From: Chersky-267 sp963744115
GTDB taxonomy: Bacteria > Chloroflexota > Limnocylindria > Limnocylindrales > CSP1-4
Assembly: GCA_963744115.1 (NCBI GenBank)
Contig: CAVUSI010000003.1
Span: 248,001 to 312,000, forward strand
Length of the DNA stretch: 64,000 nucleotides
Reading direction: 5' to 3'
How positions within the stretch are numbered: the first letter of the stretch is position 1; every line of letters starts with the position of its first letter. Positions 45,601 through 53,632 of the stretch are shown here, in pieces. Position numbers and translations under genes: made by a program. The notes below the pieces were generated by a model that saw only the letters and a list, made by a program, of their open reading frames with translations, was not told where the DNA came from and did no database searches.

Positions 45601-46259
45601 CGCGCGGCGGTCTGGAGCCGGGACGCCGTGTTGACGACATCCCCGGCGACCATCCCCTGGCCGACCGCCCCGACCGTGATCGCCGCCTCTCCGCTGACGA
45701 CTCCGGCCCGGGCCGACAGCCGCGGCAGGGCGAGCTCCTGGCCGAGGCTGGCGACCGCTGCGACGAGCTCGACTGCCGCCCGGACCGCCCGCTCCGCATC
45801 GTCCTCGTGGGCGACCGGCGCACCCCACATCGCCATGACCGCATCGCCGATGAACTTCTCGACCGTTCCGCCGTAGCGGACGATCACCGCCCGGCAGACG
45901 TCGAAGTAGCGGGCGAGGAGCTCCTGGACCTCCTCGGGATCCCGCCCCTCCGCCAGCGCCGTGAACGACACGAGGTCGGCGAATAGGATCGAGACGAGGC
46001 GACGCTCGGCGACCCGTGCCCCGCCGGCCGGGGCACCCGATCGGAGCGCGACCGGCTCACCGGCGACCTCGCCGATCTCGCGCTCGCTCCGCGACCCCTT
46101 CCCGGTCAGCGCCGCGCCGCATGAGCCGCAGTACCGGAAGCCGTGGACGACCGGCGCCGAGCACGCCGGACAGAGCGCTCCCAGGGGACTCCCGCACGAG
46201 CCGCAGAAGCGGGACGTCTGGGGATTGTCGCTGCCGCAGGCCTCGCAGCGGATCATCAT
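42681..46259 (-). CDS. Zinc-ribbon class III adenylate/guanylate cyclase with AAA ATPase and TPR domains
   Basis: A 1192-residue protein. Two zinc ribbons begin the chain (CEACG...CGSCG and CPACS...CGSCG). A class III cyclase domain follows (about residues 88-270), with metal Asp residues in LFADLVSFTAL and KFIGDAVMAMWG and the VNTASRLQ Asn/Arg pair, so it looks active. The AAA domain has Walker A FGQAGVGKGRV (the usual Ser/Thr after Lys is Gly) and Walker B VLVFDDLHWAD. The last half is helical TPR/LuxR-receiver-like. These large proteins resemble STAND signalling ATPases; the trigger and target are unknown. Start is the first ATG of a tandem pair. Confidence 0.85.
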   Translation of the reverse strand: MMIRCEACGSDNPQTSRFCGSCGSPLGALCPACSAPVVHGFRYCGSCGAALTGKGSRSEREIGEVAGEPVALRSGAPAGGARVAERRLVSILFADLVSFTALAEGRDPEEVQELLARYFDVCRAVIVRYGGTVEKFIGDAVMAMWGAPVAHEDDAERAVRAAVELVAAVASLGQELALPRLSARAGVVSGEAAITVGAVGQGMVAGDVVNTASRLQTAARPGTVLVDEATYRTVRGSVEFERAEDQTLRGKRMPLPAWEARQVVALVGGHGRSVLPEGPLIGRESAVAIVKDLLNAVREERSARLVSIFGQAGVGKGRVAWELEKYIDGIVEDVFWHLARSPAYGEGLAFWALAEMVRSRAGITDGDGPSLARRRLASCLGQFVPDDAERRWIAPHLAALIGIGPAPGGERAETFAAWRTFFERVADQGTTVLVFDDLHWADAGSLDFIEYLVAGTAGRPILVVTLARPSLLEARPEWGAGRRTYVGLHLDPLPRPAMAELLGGLAPGLPADVAGRILDRAEGIPLYAVEILRMLVDRGDLEAVGGVYVVRRELEQLAVPETLQALVAARLDELEPTDRALIRDAAVLGREFRPGAVAAVGQTSVEAIEPHLGHLLEREFLIQDADEAALGRERYRFGELLVRDVAYNTLSLRDRRERHLAAAEHFAAFDDPELAGVVASHVLAAYRSGPPGRPDRTLAHQAVAALRVAADRASALHAHDIALGFREEALSVSDDPGEIAAIQLEAAGTAQSLARLDEAEAYARAALTWYREHDDRAEIARASSRLGAIQVVRYDPGAIDTMRSAIAELGLEGPDVDPLLADDAAVVGLLAGLARAYVVNGRPADAIVWADRALASAERLGLTQVTADALAGKGAALIEEGRTTEGVALLRACLALAEEHGLTVAALRARNGLAVGLMIDDPRDAMDIARTGIEVAQRVGFLDLAVRIASNWAEGALEAGHWDEVMSLLGELGRYDLPALDTVDFDGIKALIATWRGEPGALERFDHLEQLVATEDDPLMRATLRYRTSVAKLSRGSLAEALTEASAAASYLVGSGYRTAVREGSGTAGRAALWAGDLAVLDEAIHTLEASGLRGRWMTAMLATLRAGSEARRGSVELAADRYRDAADAWRRLDLPLQLGLCQLEAAWLLPSGSELALAAADEAREVLTALGATELLARLTGGLSRPAAPVG

Positions 46260-46314
46260 CGCGACATCATCGCGCGCTCAAGGGCGCGCGACCAGCCCCG
46301 GCGCTCGCCTCGAC

Positions 46315-46797
46315 CTAGTCGAGATCCCGAAGGTCGCGTGCGCCGCTCGCGTCCGGACCGTCGGCGGTCGGCGATGCGGCCGGGCCAGGTGACGTAGTCG
46401 TCGGTCCGGACGTCGCTCCGGGCACGTCGTCCGGATCGCGGCTCGCTGTGGCCGTCCGATCCGACGTCCGTGTCGCGGCCGGCACGTCCCGGGAGGGTCC
46501 ACTGACCGCCTTGACAGGCCGTCGCTCGACGCCGACGCCGGCCCGCGCGCGACGACGAAGGCGGTCGAGCCCGTTCCGGGCCGTGACGAACGGCGCGAGG
46601 TACCCGACGGCGAGGATCGGGACCAGGACTCGAGCCGAGATCGGGAGGATCGCGAAGGACAGCCCGATCAGGAGCATCCCGAGCATGTACCCACCGAGGG
46701 CACGGGGCGGCCAGCCTGCGGCCTGGAGCCTGCGCGTCGGCACCAGCAGCAGGACGAACAGCGCGAGTGCGATCGCGAGGAGGGCAGGAGTCGGCAC
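46315..46797 (-). CDS. Small membrane protein with disordered tail
   Basis: A 160-residue protein. Three hydrophobic helices span about residues 2-18, 35-55 and 58-75; the rest is a Pro/Ser/Thr/Asp-rich tail. No family is recognised. GTG 46797 has TATCAT exactly 6 nt upstream, so a leaderless mRNA is probable. A longer frame starting at 46935 would run into the MFS gene's region and has no ribosome-binding site. Confidence 0.55.
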   Translation of the reverse strand: MPTPALLAIALALFVLLLVPTRRLQAAGWPPRALGGYMLGMLLIGLSFAILPISARVLVPILAVGYLAPFVTARNGLDRLRRRARAGVGVERRPVKAVSGPSRDVPAATRTSDRTATASRDPDDVPGATSGPTTTSPGPAASPTADGPDASGARDLRDLD

Positions 46798-46902
46798 CGG
46801 GCGATGATACGGCCGGAGCCGGCTTGTCCCGGGCCGCGCGATGGGTCCGTCCGGCACCGCCCACGACGGTACGATGACCGCCGACCTTGCCTGCCGAGAC
46901 CG

Positions 46903-48261
46903 ATGCCGCCGTCCCTCCGTGTCGCCAGCCTCCACGATTGGATCGCCCGCTGGCGTCCGATCCTGCCGCTCTTCCTGGCCGAGTTCGTCGTCTGGCTCGG
47001 GTTCGGGGCGTTCCTGCCCGTCCTGCCGCTCTACCTGACGGCGCAGGGGATCGACCTGGGCACGCTCGGGTTGATCGTGGCCGCCTGGCCGGCAGCCCGG
47101 CTGATCGCGGAACCGATCTTCGGCTGGATCGCCGACCGCACCGCGCGCAAGCCGCTCATGGTGGGCGCGCTCCTGGTCAACGCGGTCGTCATCCCGCTCC
47201 CGCTCGTCGTCCAGGGGGCCGTCGCATTCGTTGCGATCCGGGCGATGGCGGGTCTGGCGACCGCGGCCTACGACCCAGCCGCGCGCGGATTCCTCGTCGA
47301 CTCGACGCCGTCGGACCGCCAGGGTGAGGCCTTCGGGCTCTACGGAGCGGCGCAGATGGGCGGGTTGCTCGTCGGGCCCGCCATCGGCGGTCTCGGGGCA
47401 TCCGTCGTGGGCAACGTCTCCTTCGTCTTCTGGTTCTCCGCGATCTCGTCGATCGCGTCGGCGCTGGTGATCGCCGTCGCGGTCCGGGAAGGCCGGCGCA
47501 CCCGGGTCGGGACCGGCATCCCCGCCGAGGGCGTGACGGAGCTGCCCGGCTCGGCCGGCGGGGGCATGCCCAGCGCATCACGTCCGGGACCGCTCTCGAC
47601 CGACGGTCGGCCAGAGGCGCTCGACGCCGCCGGGATGGGATCCGTCGAGCGCGCCAAGCCGCGGACGCTCCTCAACCGCCTATTGCTCGCGGCGATCGTG
47701 ATCAACGCGGGCGGGGCGTTCGCCCAGGGGACGTACGAGGTCATCTGGTCGCTCTTCCTGACCTCGCTGGGGGCGGGGCTCGACCTCATCGGTGCGACGT
47801 TCGCGACGTTCGCGATCCCGATCCTGCTCTTCTCGCCGTTGGCCGGTCGGATCGTCGACCGGCGCGGAGGGCTACCGTTCATCGTCGTCGGCACGCTGAT
47901 GACGATGTTCTCGGGAGTCGCCTACACGCTCATCCAGAACCCGCTGCTGGCATTCCCGCTCATCCTCATCGAGTCGACCGGCTTCGCCGTCCTGTTCCCG
48001 GCGCTGTTCGCGGTCGTGGCCGCCGGCAGCCCGGTCGGCCGATCGTCGACCGCCCAGGGTCTGTTCGGTGCGGCGGGCACGGTCGGCTTCATCGTCTCCG
48101 CACTCGTCGCCGGTCAGCTGGCCGAGGTCGGCATCCGCATCCCGTTCGTCATGTTCGTCCTGACCAGCGGAGCCTGTCTGGCCATCGGCCTGGCCATCGG
48201 CGCGCGGTCGATCTCGGCGCTCAGCCCTGCGCGTGTCGTTACGGAGGAACGGGTCGCCTGA
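46903..48261 (+). CDS. MFS transporter
   Basis: A 452-residue protein with about twelve membrane helices. The N-terminal half contains WLGFGAFLPVLPLYLTAQGI and the loop-2 motif GWIADRTARKPLMVGALLV; a basic loop separates the two halves (residues about 185-250). The C-terminal half has AGRIVDRRGGLPFIVVG and GLFGAAGTVGFIVS. Drug or metabolite export is the likeliest activity. ATG 46903 (MPPSLRV) is chosen; TACGAT (46870-46875) may be its -10 box. It lies next to a GNAT enzyme resembling AAC(3)-type acetyltransferases. Confidence 0.85.
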   Translation: MPPSLRVASLHDWIARWRPILPLFLAEFVVWLGFGAFLPVLPLYLTAQGIDLGTLGLIVAAWPAARLIAEPIFGWIADRTARKPLMVGALLVNAVVIPLPLVVQGAVAFVAIRAMAGLATAAYDPAARGFLVDSTPSDRQGEAFGLYGAAQMGGLLVGPAIGGLGASVVGNVSFVFWFSAISSIASALVIAVAVREGRRTRVGTGIPAEGVTELPGSAGGGMPSASRPGPLSTDGRPEALDAAGMGSVERAKPRTLLNRLLLAAIVINAGGAFAQGTYEVIWSLFLTSLGAGLDLIGATFATFAIPILLFSPLAGRIVDRRGGLPFIVVGTLMTMFSGVAYTLIQNPLLAFPLILIESTGFAVLFPALFAVVAAGSPVGRSSTAQGLFGAAGTVGFIVSALVAGQLAEVGIRIPFVMFVLTSGACLAIGLAIGARSISALSPARVVTEERVA

Positions 48262-48269
48262 CCGCCGGC

Positions 48270-48701
48270 TCAGGCCTCGGGTCGGCGGAGGTCCCAGTTC
48301 AGGAGGACGTGACTGGACGGCGGCTCCGCGCCCGAGCCGAGATAGGTGGCGAGGGCGGCCGTGTTGTCGTGGTCGGTGAGGACCCACATCCCATAGCAGC
48401 CGAGCGACCTGGCGAGGTCGCGGAGGGCCTCGACCAGCGCCCCGCCGACGCCTTGGCGGCGATGCGCCTCGTCGACCGCCAGCTCGTACAGGAACATCTC
48501 CGTGCCCTTGTCCGGGTGGGTCAGCTCGACGCCGGAGACGAATCCGACCGGCTGCCCGCCGCTCAGCGCGAACAGCAGATGGTGGCCGGGCTCGGTCAGG
48601 AACCGCACGGTGGCCGCGGGGTCGGCTGGGCCGTCGAACAGGTGGCCGGCGGCCACGACCAGGTGCTCGTCGCCGACCGTCATGCGCCGGATCTCGATCA
48701 T
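48270..48701 (-). CDS. GNAT acetyltransferase, AAC(3)-I-like
   Basis: A 143-residue acetyl-CoA-dependent transferase. The cofactor motif is RRQGVGGALVEALRDLARSL, with EMFLYELAVDEAH before it and MWVLTDHDNTAALATYLGSG after it. The whole layout matches aminoglycoside 3-N-acetyltransferase I relatives, but many such proteins do not act on antibiotics. ATG 48701 (MIEIRRMTV) has a GGGGAG ribosome-binding site. It converges on the MFS gene. Confidence 0.8.
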   Translation of the reverse strand: MIEIRRMTVGDEHLVVAAGHLFDGPADPAATVRFLTEPGHHLLFALSGGQPVGFVSGVELTHPDKGTEMFLYELAVDEAHRRQGVGGALVEALRDLARSLGCYGMWVLTDHDNTAALATYLGSGAEPPSSHVLLNWDLRRPEA

Positions 48702-48762
48702 CTGCTCCCCTCGCGCGCGCACCGGAAGCCGAGCTCGGCGCGGGCGGGTCGCCCGCCCTCCG

Positions 48763-48792
48763 TTGACGATTCGGCGGTTCGTCGCTAGGATA
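48763..48792 (+). promoter_or_regulatory. Promoter of the initiator tRNA
   Basis: TTGACG (48763-48768) and TAGGAT (48787-48792) are 18 bp apart, and the tRNA begins 8 nt after the -10 box. This is the clearest housekeeping promoter of the window. Confidence 0.8.
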
Positions 48793-48799
48793 GGAGGTC

Positions 48800-48873
48800 G
48801 CGGGGTGGAGCAGCGGCAGCTCGTCGGGCTCATAACCCGAAGGTCGGCGGTTCGAATCCGTCCCCCGCAACCA
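48800..48873 (+). tRNA. Initiator tRNA-fMet (CAT)
   Basis: A 74-nt tRNA with encoded CCA. The first pair is C1-A72 mismatched (CGCGGGG/CCCCGCA), and the anticodon stem ends in three G-C pairs (GGG/CCC), both marks of initiator tRNA. Anticodon loop CTCATAA, T arm GGCGG-TTCGAAT-CCGTC. Confidence 0.95.
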
Positions 48874-48886
48874 GCGCATCTACCTT

Positions 48887-48921
48887 GAACCCAGGCTCCG
48901 ACCGGCCTGGGTTCTTCCTTT
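48887..48921 (+). terminator. Intrinsic terminator after tRNA-fMet
   Basis: GAACCCAGGC (48887-48896) and GCCTGGGTTC (48905-48914) form a perfect 10-bp stem with an 8-nt loop, followed by TTCCTTT. It ends the tRNA transcript. Confidence 0.85.
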
Positions 48922-49071
48922 GTCCGGCGTCGAGTCGCGATGCCGGGCGACCCGATGTTCCATGACGTTCGGCACGCGTCCGTCCTTGCCCCACTGTGGA
49001 TGATTCGAAGAAGCCACGTGACAGGCCGGCCCTTCGCGCCGCCTGACCGGGTGGGGCACGCGAGATCGACG

Positions 49072-50029
49072 ATGCACGTGCGACGAGGGTTCCTGTTCGC
49101 CGGCCTGTTCTTCATCCCGGTCGGGGCCATCACCCTGCTGGCGCGCGCCGGCACGATCGACCCCGCCCGGCTCGTCGACGCATGGCGACTGTGGCCCCTG
49201 ATCCTGGTCGGCATCGGCGTCGCACTCCTCCTCGGTCGCGGTCGAGCGGGATCGATCGGCGTCGCCGTGGCCGCGCTCGTCCTCGGGGTCACCACCGGCA
49301 GCGTCATCGCCTCGGGCAACATCTGGGTCGGCGCCATCAACGACTGCGGTGTCACCGGGACGCCCACCCAGCGGCTCGATACGACTGGTGCGTTCACGGC
49401 GACGGCGACGATCGACCTGCGAGATCCGCTGCGGTTCGGTCTCGCTGGGCACGCGCCCGGTCGGGGATTGGACGGTCGCCGCCGCCTACGCGGGCGCCGC
49501 CCCGGTCGTGACCGGCTCCGCCGACCGCCTCGAGGTCCGCGTCCCGGAGGGAGGCGGCATCCGGCGCGACGACGTGACCGTCACCGCTCCGGCCGACCGC
49601 CTCGACTCGGTCCTGATCCAGTCGAACGCCGCGTCGACGTCGATCGGCCTCGATGGCGCGACGGTGTCGAACCTCAAGGTCGACTCGAACGCCGGTGACG
49701 TCCTGGTCGACGGGTCGACCGCCACGATCCACGGGATCGATGTCTTGATCAACGCCGGCCGGGCGAGGATCACGCTCGGCGGCGGGCCGACCAGCGGCGA
49801 CCTGACGGTCGACGTCGGGGCGATCGACCTGTGCGTCCCCGCCGGTGCCGGTCTCCGCCTGACGGTTCCCGACCAGCTGACCTTCGTGACCAACCTCGGC
49901 GCCCGCGGTCTCCACCAGGAGGGGCAGACCTGGACCCGGACGGCCTCGTCCGGCAGCACCGCCATCGACCTGCGGATCGACGGGAACGCCGGTAGCTTCA
50001 CGCTTGACCCCGATGGAGGATGTCGATGA
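49072..50029 (+). CDS. LiaI/LiaF-like membrane protein with beta-solenoid tail (frame-broken)
   Basis: Reconstructed as 318 residues. Three N-terminal helices (about residues 7-25, 43-60, 65-85) are of the LiaI/LiaF type, with RLWPLILVGIGVALLL. The rest is a beta-solenoid: SVSLGTRPVGDWTVAAAY, then DSVLIQSNAASTSIGLDGA, LKVDSNAGDVLVDGSTAT and INAGRARITLGGG. One extra base near 49420-49432 separates the two parts. LiaF-type proteins sense or buffer cell-envelope stress. ATG 49072 is assumed. The stop overlaps the PspC gene start (ATGA). Confidence 0.75.
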
Positions 50030-50544
50030 ACGAGCACCTGTACCGGTCGCGCGACGACCGGATGATCGCCGGCGTCGCCGGCGGACTCGCCGAGATGTGG
50101 GATGCCGACCCGTCGCTCATCCGGATCGTCTGGGTGATCCTGGCGTTCCTGACCGGCGGCATCGCCGTCCTCGTCTATATCGTCATGGCGATCGTCGTCC
50201 CGGAGGACCTCGGCCAGCCGACGTCGAACGTCCCACCGGGTGCGCCGCCGGCCGGTCCCGGGGCCGCTGGTCCCGCAGCCGCCGGCAGCGCTCCGCCGGT
50301 GGACCGACGCGAAGCGCGCCGCGCTGCCCGGGCGGCGCGGCGGGCGTCCCGTCGTGACGGCTCCGCCGGGATCGTCGTCGGCATCCTGCTCATCGCGATC
50401 GGCGGCCTGTTCCTCGTCCGCCAGTTCCTGCCGGCCCTCGACTTCGACTGGTTCTGGCCGTTGGTCCTGGTCGGCCTCGGTGTCGTCCTCCTGGCGGCCG
50501 GCCTTTCGCGGGACTCCGGCCGCGGGCCCGGACCGACCTCGTGA
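50026..50544 (+). CDS. PspC-domain envelope-stress protein
   Basis: A 172-residue protein. The N-terminal PspC domain reads MIAGVAGGLAEMWDADPSL followed by IRIVWVILAFLTGGIAVLVY. A Pro/Ala linker and an Arg/Ala-rich stretch (residues about 85-115) lead to a LiaF-like hairpin of two helices (GIVVGILLIAIGGLFLVRQF, WPLVLVGLGVVLLAAGL). ATG 50026 has GGAGG 6 nt upstream; an earlier ATG at 50020 would have none in range. It is cotranslated with both neighbours (ATGA and GTGA overlaps). Confidence 0.85.
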   Translation: MNEHLYRSRDDRMIAGVAGGLAEMWDADPSLIRIVWVILAFLTGGIAVLVYIVMAIVVPEDLGQPTSNVPPGAPPAGPGAAGPAAAGSAPPVDRREARRAARAARRASRRDGSAGIVVGILLIAIGGLFLVRQFLPALDFDWFWPLVLVGLGVVLLAAGLSRDSGRGPGPTS

Positions 50545-51506
50545 CGGCCCCCCGCCGGGGCTCGATCGTCGGCGCGACCTGGCTCATCGGCCTCGGGCTG
50601 GTCTTCCTCGTCCGCCAGGCGATGGACTGGACGTGGGGCGAGGCCTGGCCGTTGTTCGTCATCCTCGCCGGCGTCGCGTCCTTCATCTCGACGCTCTTCA
50701 CCTGGCGTCCCGGCCTCGCCGGGATCTGGTCGTTCACCTGGCCGGTGGCCTGGACCCTCGGTGGGGTCGTCCTCCTGGCCAGCACGACCGGTCGGCTCGG
50801 CCAGGGACCAGGGGAGACGATCGAGCAGTACTGGCCTTGGGTCGCGGTCGTGATCGGTGTGTGGTTCCTGATCGGCGCGTTCGTCCCGGTCGGCCACGGT
50901 CCGACCGAGGAGCTCGCCCTGCCGCTCGCTCCGGGCAGCGACGCGAGCGTCCGGATCCGGTTCGGTGCCGGTCAGCTGTCGGCCCGCGCCGCCGCCGCGG
51001 GCAACCTCCTCGAGGGGACGTTCGAGGGCGGCGTCCGTCATCGGGTCGATGGGCCCAACCGGATCAGCATCGAGCAGGACACGACCTATGGGCTGCCGTG
51101 GCTCGACCATGGATCCCGCTGGGACGTCGGGCTCACGGCCGAGGTACCGCTCGACCTTCGGCTCGACACCGGCGCCAACCGGGCGACGCTGGACCTGCGC
51201 GACCTCCGCCTGCGCAGTCTCGACCTGCATACCGGCGCCAGCGACACGCGGATCCTGCTCCCGCGTGCCGGGGTCACCTCGGTCCGAGCCGAGTCCGGTG
51301 CCGCCTCGCTGACGATGGAGGTGCCGCCAGGTGTCGCCGCGCGGATCCGGAGTCGGATGGGGCTGGGCAGCAGCCAGATCGACCAGTCGCGATTCCCGCG
51401 CGTGGCGGACGGATACGAGTCGCCGGATTATGGGACGGCGGCCAACCGGATCGACATCGACATCTCAGGCGGGGTCGGCTCGGTGCGGATCATCGGCGCC
51501 GCCTGA
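50541..51506 (+). CDS. LiaF-like membrane protein with beta-solenoid tail
   Basis: A 321-residue protein. Four hydrophobic helices (about residues 8-25, 33-50, 62-80, 95-115) are followed by a beta-solenoid domain with SVRIRFGAGQLSARAAAAG, DLRLDTGANRATLDLRDLR, LDLHTGASDTRILLPRAG and TSVRAESGAASLTMEVPPG. The end IDIDISGGVGSVRI is typical of the DUF2154/LiaF C terminus. GTG 50541 overlaps the PspC stop. The three genes 49072-51506 probably form one envelope-stress unit. Confidence 0.8.
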   Translation: MTAPRRGSIVGATWLIGLGLVFLVRQAMDWTWGEAWPLFVILAGVASFISTLFTWRPGLAGIWSFTWPVAWTLGGVVLLASTTGRLGQGPGETIEQYWPWVAVVIGVWFLIGAFVPVGHGPTEELALPLAPGSDASVRIRFGAGQLSARAAAAGNLLEGTFEGGVRHRVDGPNRISIEQDTTYGLPWLDHGSRWDVGLTAEVPLDLRLDTGANRATLDLRDLRLRSLDLHTGASDTRILLPRAGVTSVRAESGAASLTMEVPPGVAARIRSRMGLGSSQIDQSRFPRVADGYESPDYGTAANRIDIDISGGVGSVRIIGAA

Positions 51507-51525
51507 CCGCGTCGCGGCGCCCGCG

Positions 51526-51555
51526 TTGACGCCGCGCCGCCGCTCCCCATAGGCT
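51526..51555 (+). promoter_or_regulatory. Promoter of the 51606 gene
   Basis: TTGACG (51526-51531) and TAGGCT (51550-51555) are 18 bp apart, the same -35 and spacing as at the tRNA-fMet promoter. Start of transcription should be near 51562, leaving a ~45-nt leader with GGAGG (51597-51601) before ATG 51606. Confidence 0.7.
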
Positions 51556-51605
51556 GGGTCCCAGCCGCGGGATCGGATCCGTGACGGGACGCCATCGGAG
51601 GTCGG

Positions 51606-51848
51606 ATGCAACGGATCATCGGGGTCGTCCTCGGGGCGATCACGTGCTATCTCCTGCTGCTCCTGCTGGTCGGGACCGCCGGGGACTCGAGCCGGTCGTA
51701 CGCCATCGCCGTGATCGGTGGGGCGATCGTCGCCATCCTGTGGCCCTGGATCGTCGCGATCTACATCGGTCGCCGGGTCAAGGAGCGGCGCGACGAGGAG
51801 GTCCAGCGCGAGGTGGACCGGGCGCTCGAGGAGCGCAAGGGCGGCTGA
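51606..51848 (+). CDS. Small two-span membrane protein
   Basis: An 80-residue protein. Two helices (about residues 4-22 and 33-54) are followed by a charged, helical tail RRVKERRDEEVQREVDRALE. The short spacing from GGAGG to ATG 51606 (4 nt) is tight, but a strong promoter precedes it. No family is recognised. It converges on the ABC-2 permease gene. Confidence 0.65.
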   Translation: MQRIIGVVLGAITCYLLLLLLVGTAGDSSRSYAIAVIGGAIVAILWPWIVAIYIGRRVKERRDEEVQREVDRALEERKGG

Positions 51849-51860
51849 TCGGCCGTTCCG

Positions 51861-52670
51861 TCACTCCCAGCGGAAGGTGCGGGCCGCCAGGCCGGTCGTC
51901 AGGGCCGCCCAGACGGCGAGGACGGCCAGCGACCCCAGCGCGTCGCCGCCGGCTCCGCCGAGGCCGATCCGGAGCGCGTCCGCCAGCGCAGCGGCCGGGA
52001 GCAGGCGGGCGATGTCGGCGAGCACGGGCGGCAGGTGGTCGACCGGCAGGACGATGCCACCGAGCAGAAGCAGGATCAGGAACAGGCCGTTGGCGATGGC
52101 GAGCGTCGCCTCAGCGCGGAGCGCACCGGCCAGGAAGAGCCCGAGGCCAGAGAACGCGAGCGTCCCGAGGACGAACGCGGCCAGACAGACGGCCGCGCTC
52201 GCACCCGGCCCCGGGGCCCAGCCGAAGGCCGTCGCCGCGACGACGATCAGGAGGACGACCTGGCCGACCTCGACAAGCGCGACGGTCGCCATCTTGGCGG
52301 CGATCAGCCCGCCCCGCGGAAGGGGCGAGCCACCGAGCCGCTTCAGGACCCCGTAGGAGCGCTCGAACGCCGTCGAGATGCCAAGGTTGACCAGGCTGGT
52401 CGCGATGATCGCGAGGGCGAGGATCCCCGGGAGCACGAAGGTCACCCCGCCCTGGGCGACGGCCGGGACGATCGAGAAGAACACCAGCAGGACGAGCGGC
52501 ACCACGACCGTGACGAACAGGTTCTCGCCCCGCCTGGACAGGAGCCGCAGCTCCATCCCGACCTGCGCGAACGTGGCCTGGGTGACCGAGGCGGCGTTGT
52601 CGCCGATCGGTCCGCCGTCGCCGGCTGCTCTCGTCCCGTCGCGTGGCGGATCCAGTGGCGAGGCGCTCAC
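51861..52670 (-). CDS. ABC-2 type transporter permease
   Basis: A 269-residue permease with about six membrane helices of the ABC-2 export type (LFVTVVVPLVLLVFFSIVPA, GILALAIIATSLVNLGIST, ERSYGVLKRLGGSPLPRGGL). The last motif is the conserved short helix of this family. It works with the ATPase gene upstream, whose stop overlaps its start by 4 nt. An export role for a lipid, peptide or antibiotic is likely; the cargo is unknown. Confidence 0.85.
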   Translation of the reverse strand: MSASPLDPPRDGTRAAGDGGPIGDNAASVTQATFAQVGMELRLLSRRGENLFVTVVVPLVLLVFFSIVPAVAQGGVTFVLPGILALAIIATSLVNLGISTAFERSYGVLKRLGGSPLPRGGLIAAKMATVALVEVGQVVLLIVVAATAFGWAPGPGASAAVCLAAFVLGTLAFSGLGLFLAGALRAEATLAIANGLFLILLLLGGIVLPVDHLPPVLADIARLLPAAALADALRIGLGGAGGDALGSLAVLAVWAALTTGLAARTFRWE

Positions 52671-53632
52671 GGTTCGCCGCCGGCCGGGGGACCCGTCAGC
52701 TCGAGGTACCGTTCCTCGAGGGTGGCTCCACCCGTCCGCAGCTCGGCGATCAGGATGCCTCGTTCGGCGGCCCAGGCCGCGACGGCACCGACGATCCGCG
52801 GGTCCGGGTCGATCCCATCCAGGCGGTACCGACCGACTCCGCCGTCCTCGACGAGCTGGGCCCCGGGACCACCCGCCGACCCCGGACCGAGGCTTGTCAC
52901 GAGTGCCACTCGATCCGCGTCGTCGAGGGTCGTCGAGAGGGTGAACCGGAGGCGGGCCGCCGCGCCGGCCGCGAGCTCGGCGAGCGTGCCCCGGGCGACG
53001 ATCCGTCCCGCATCGATGATCGCGATCCGGTCGGCCAGGCGCTCCACGTCGGCCAGCTCATGGGTCGTCAGGAGCACGGTCACCCCATCACCGCGGAGCG
53101 ACCCGACGAGCTCGCGGGTGGCGACCTTCGCGGCCGGGTCCATCCCCGCGGTGGGCTCGTCCAGGATCGCCAGCTCCGGGCGGCCGACCAGCGCAAGCGC
53201 GAGCGCCAGCCGCTGGCGCTGGCCACCCGACAGGACCTTGTAGCGCGAGCTGGCGGCGTCGCCCAGGCCGACCCGCTCGAGCAGTCGTTCGGGATCCAGC
53301 GGGTGTCGATAGAACCTGGCGTACAGCCGGATGAGCTCGAGCGGCCTGGCCTGCGGGTAGATCCCGCCACCCTGGAGCATCAGGCCCAGTCGGCCGCGCA
53401 GCGCCCGAGCGTCGCGAGCAGGATCGAGCCCGAGCACCCGGACCTCGCCGCGGTCCCGCCGTCGGTAGCCCTCGACGATCTCGACCGTCGTGGTCTTCCC
53501 GGCGCCGTTCGGGCCGAGCAGGGCGAAGATCGACCCGGCCGGGACGGCCAGGTCGATCCCGTCGACCACGGCTCGCCCCGCGTAGGTCTTGGCCAAGCCC
53601 CGGATCTCGATCGCCAGCGTCTCGCCGGTCAC
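52667..53632 (-). CDS. ABC transporter ATP-binding protein (export type)
   Basis: A 321-residue ATPase. Walker A LLGPNGAGKTTTVEIVEGY, Q-loop LMLQGGGIYP, signature LSGGQRQRLALALALV, Walker B LAILDEPTAGMDP and the H-loop LTTHELADVERLAD are intact. A ~90-residue C-terminal extension (RFTLSTTLDDADRV...LEERYLELTG) is usual for exporters of this kind. GTG 53632 overlaps the redoxin stop; a longer frame reaching 53938 lies inside that gene and is not used. Probably cotranscribed with the oxidase cluster. Confidence 0.88.
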   Translation of the reverse strand: MTGETLAIEIRGLAKTYAGRAVVDGIDLAVPAGSIFALLGPNGAGKTTTVEIVEGYRRRDRGEVRVLGLDPARDARALRGRLGLMLQGGGIYPQARPLELIRLYARFYRHPLDPERLLERVGLGDAASSRYKVLSGGQRQRLALALALVGRPELAILDEPTAGMDPAAKVATRELVGSLRGDGVTVLLTTHELADVERLADRIAIIDAGRIVARGTLAELAAGAAARLRFTLSTTLDDADRVALVTSLGPGSAGGPGAQLVEDGGVGRYRLDGIDPDPRIVGAVAAWAAERGILIAELRTGGATLEERYLELTGPPAGGEP

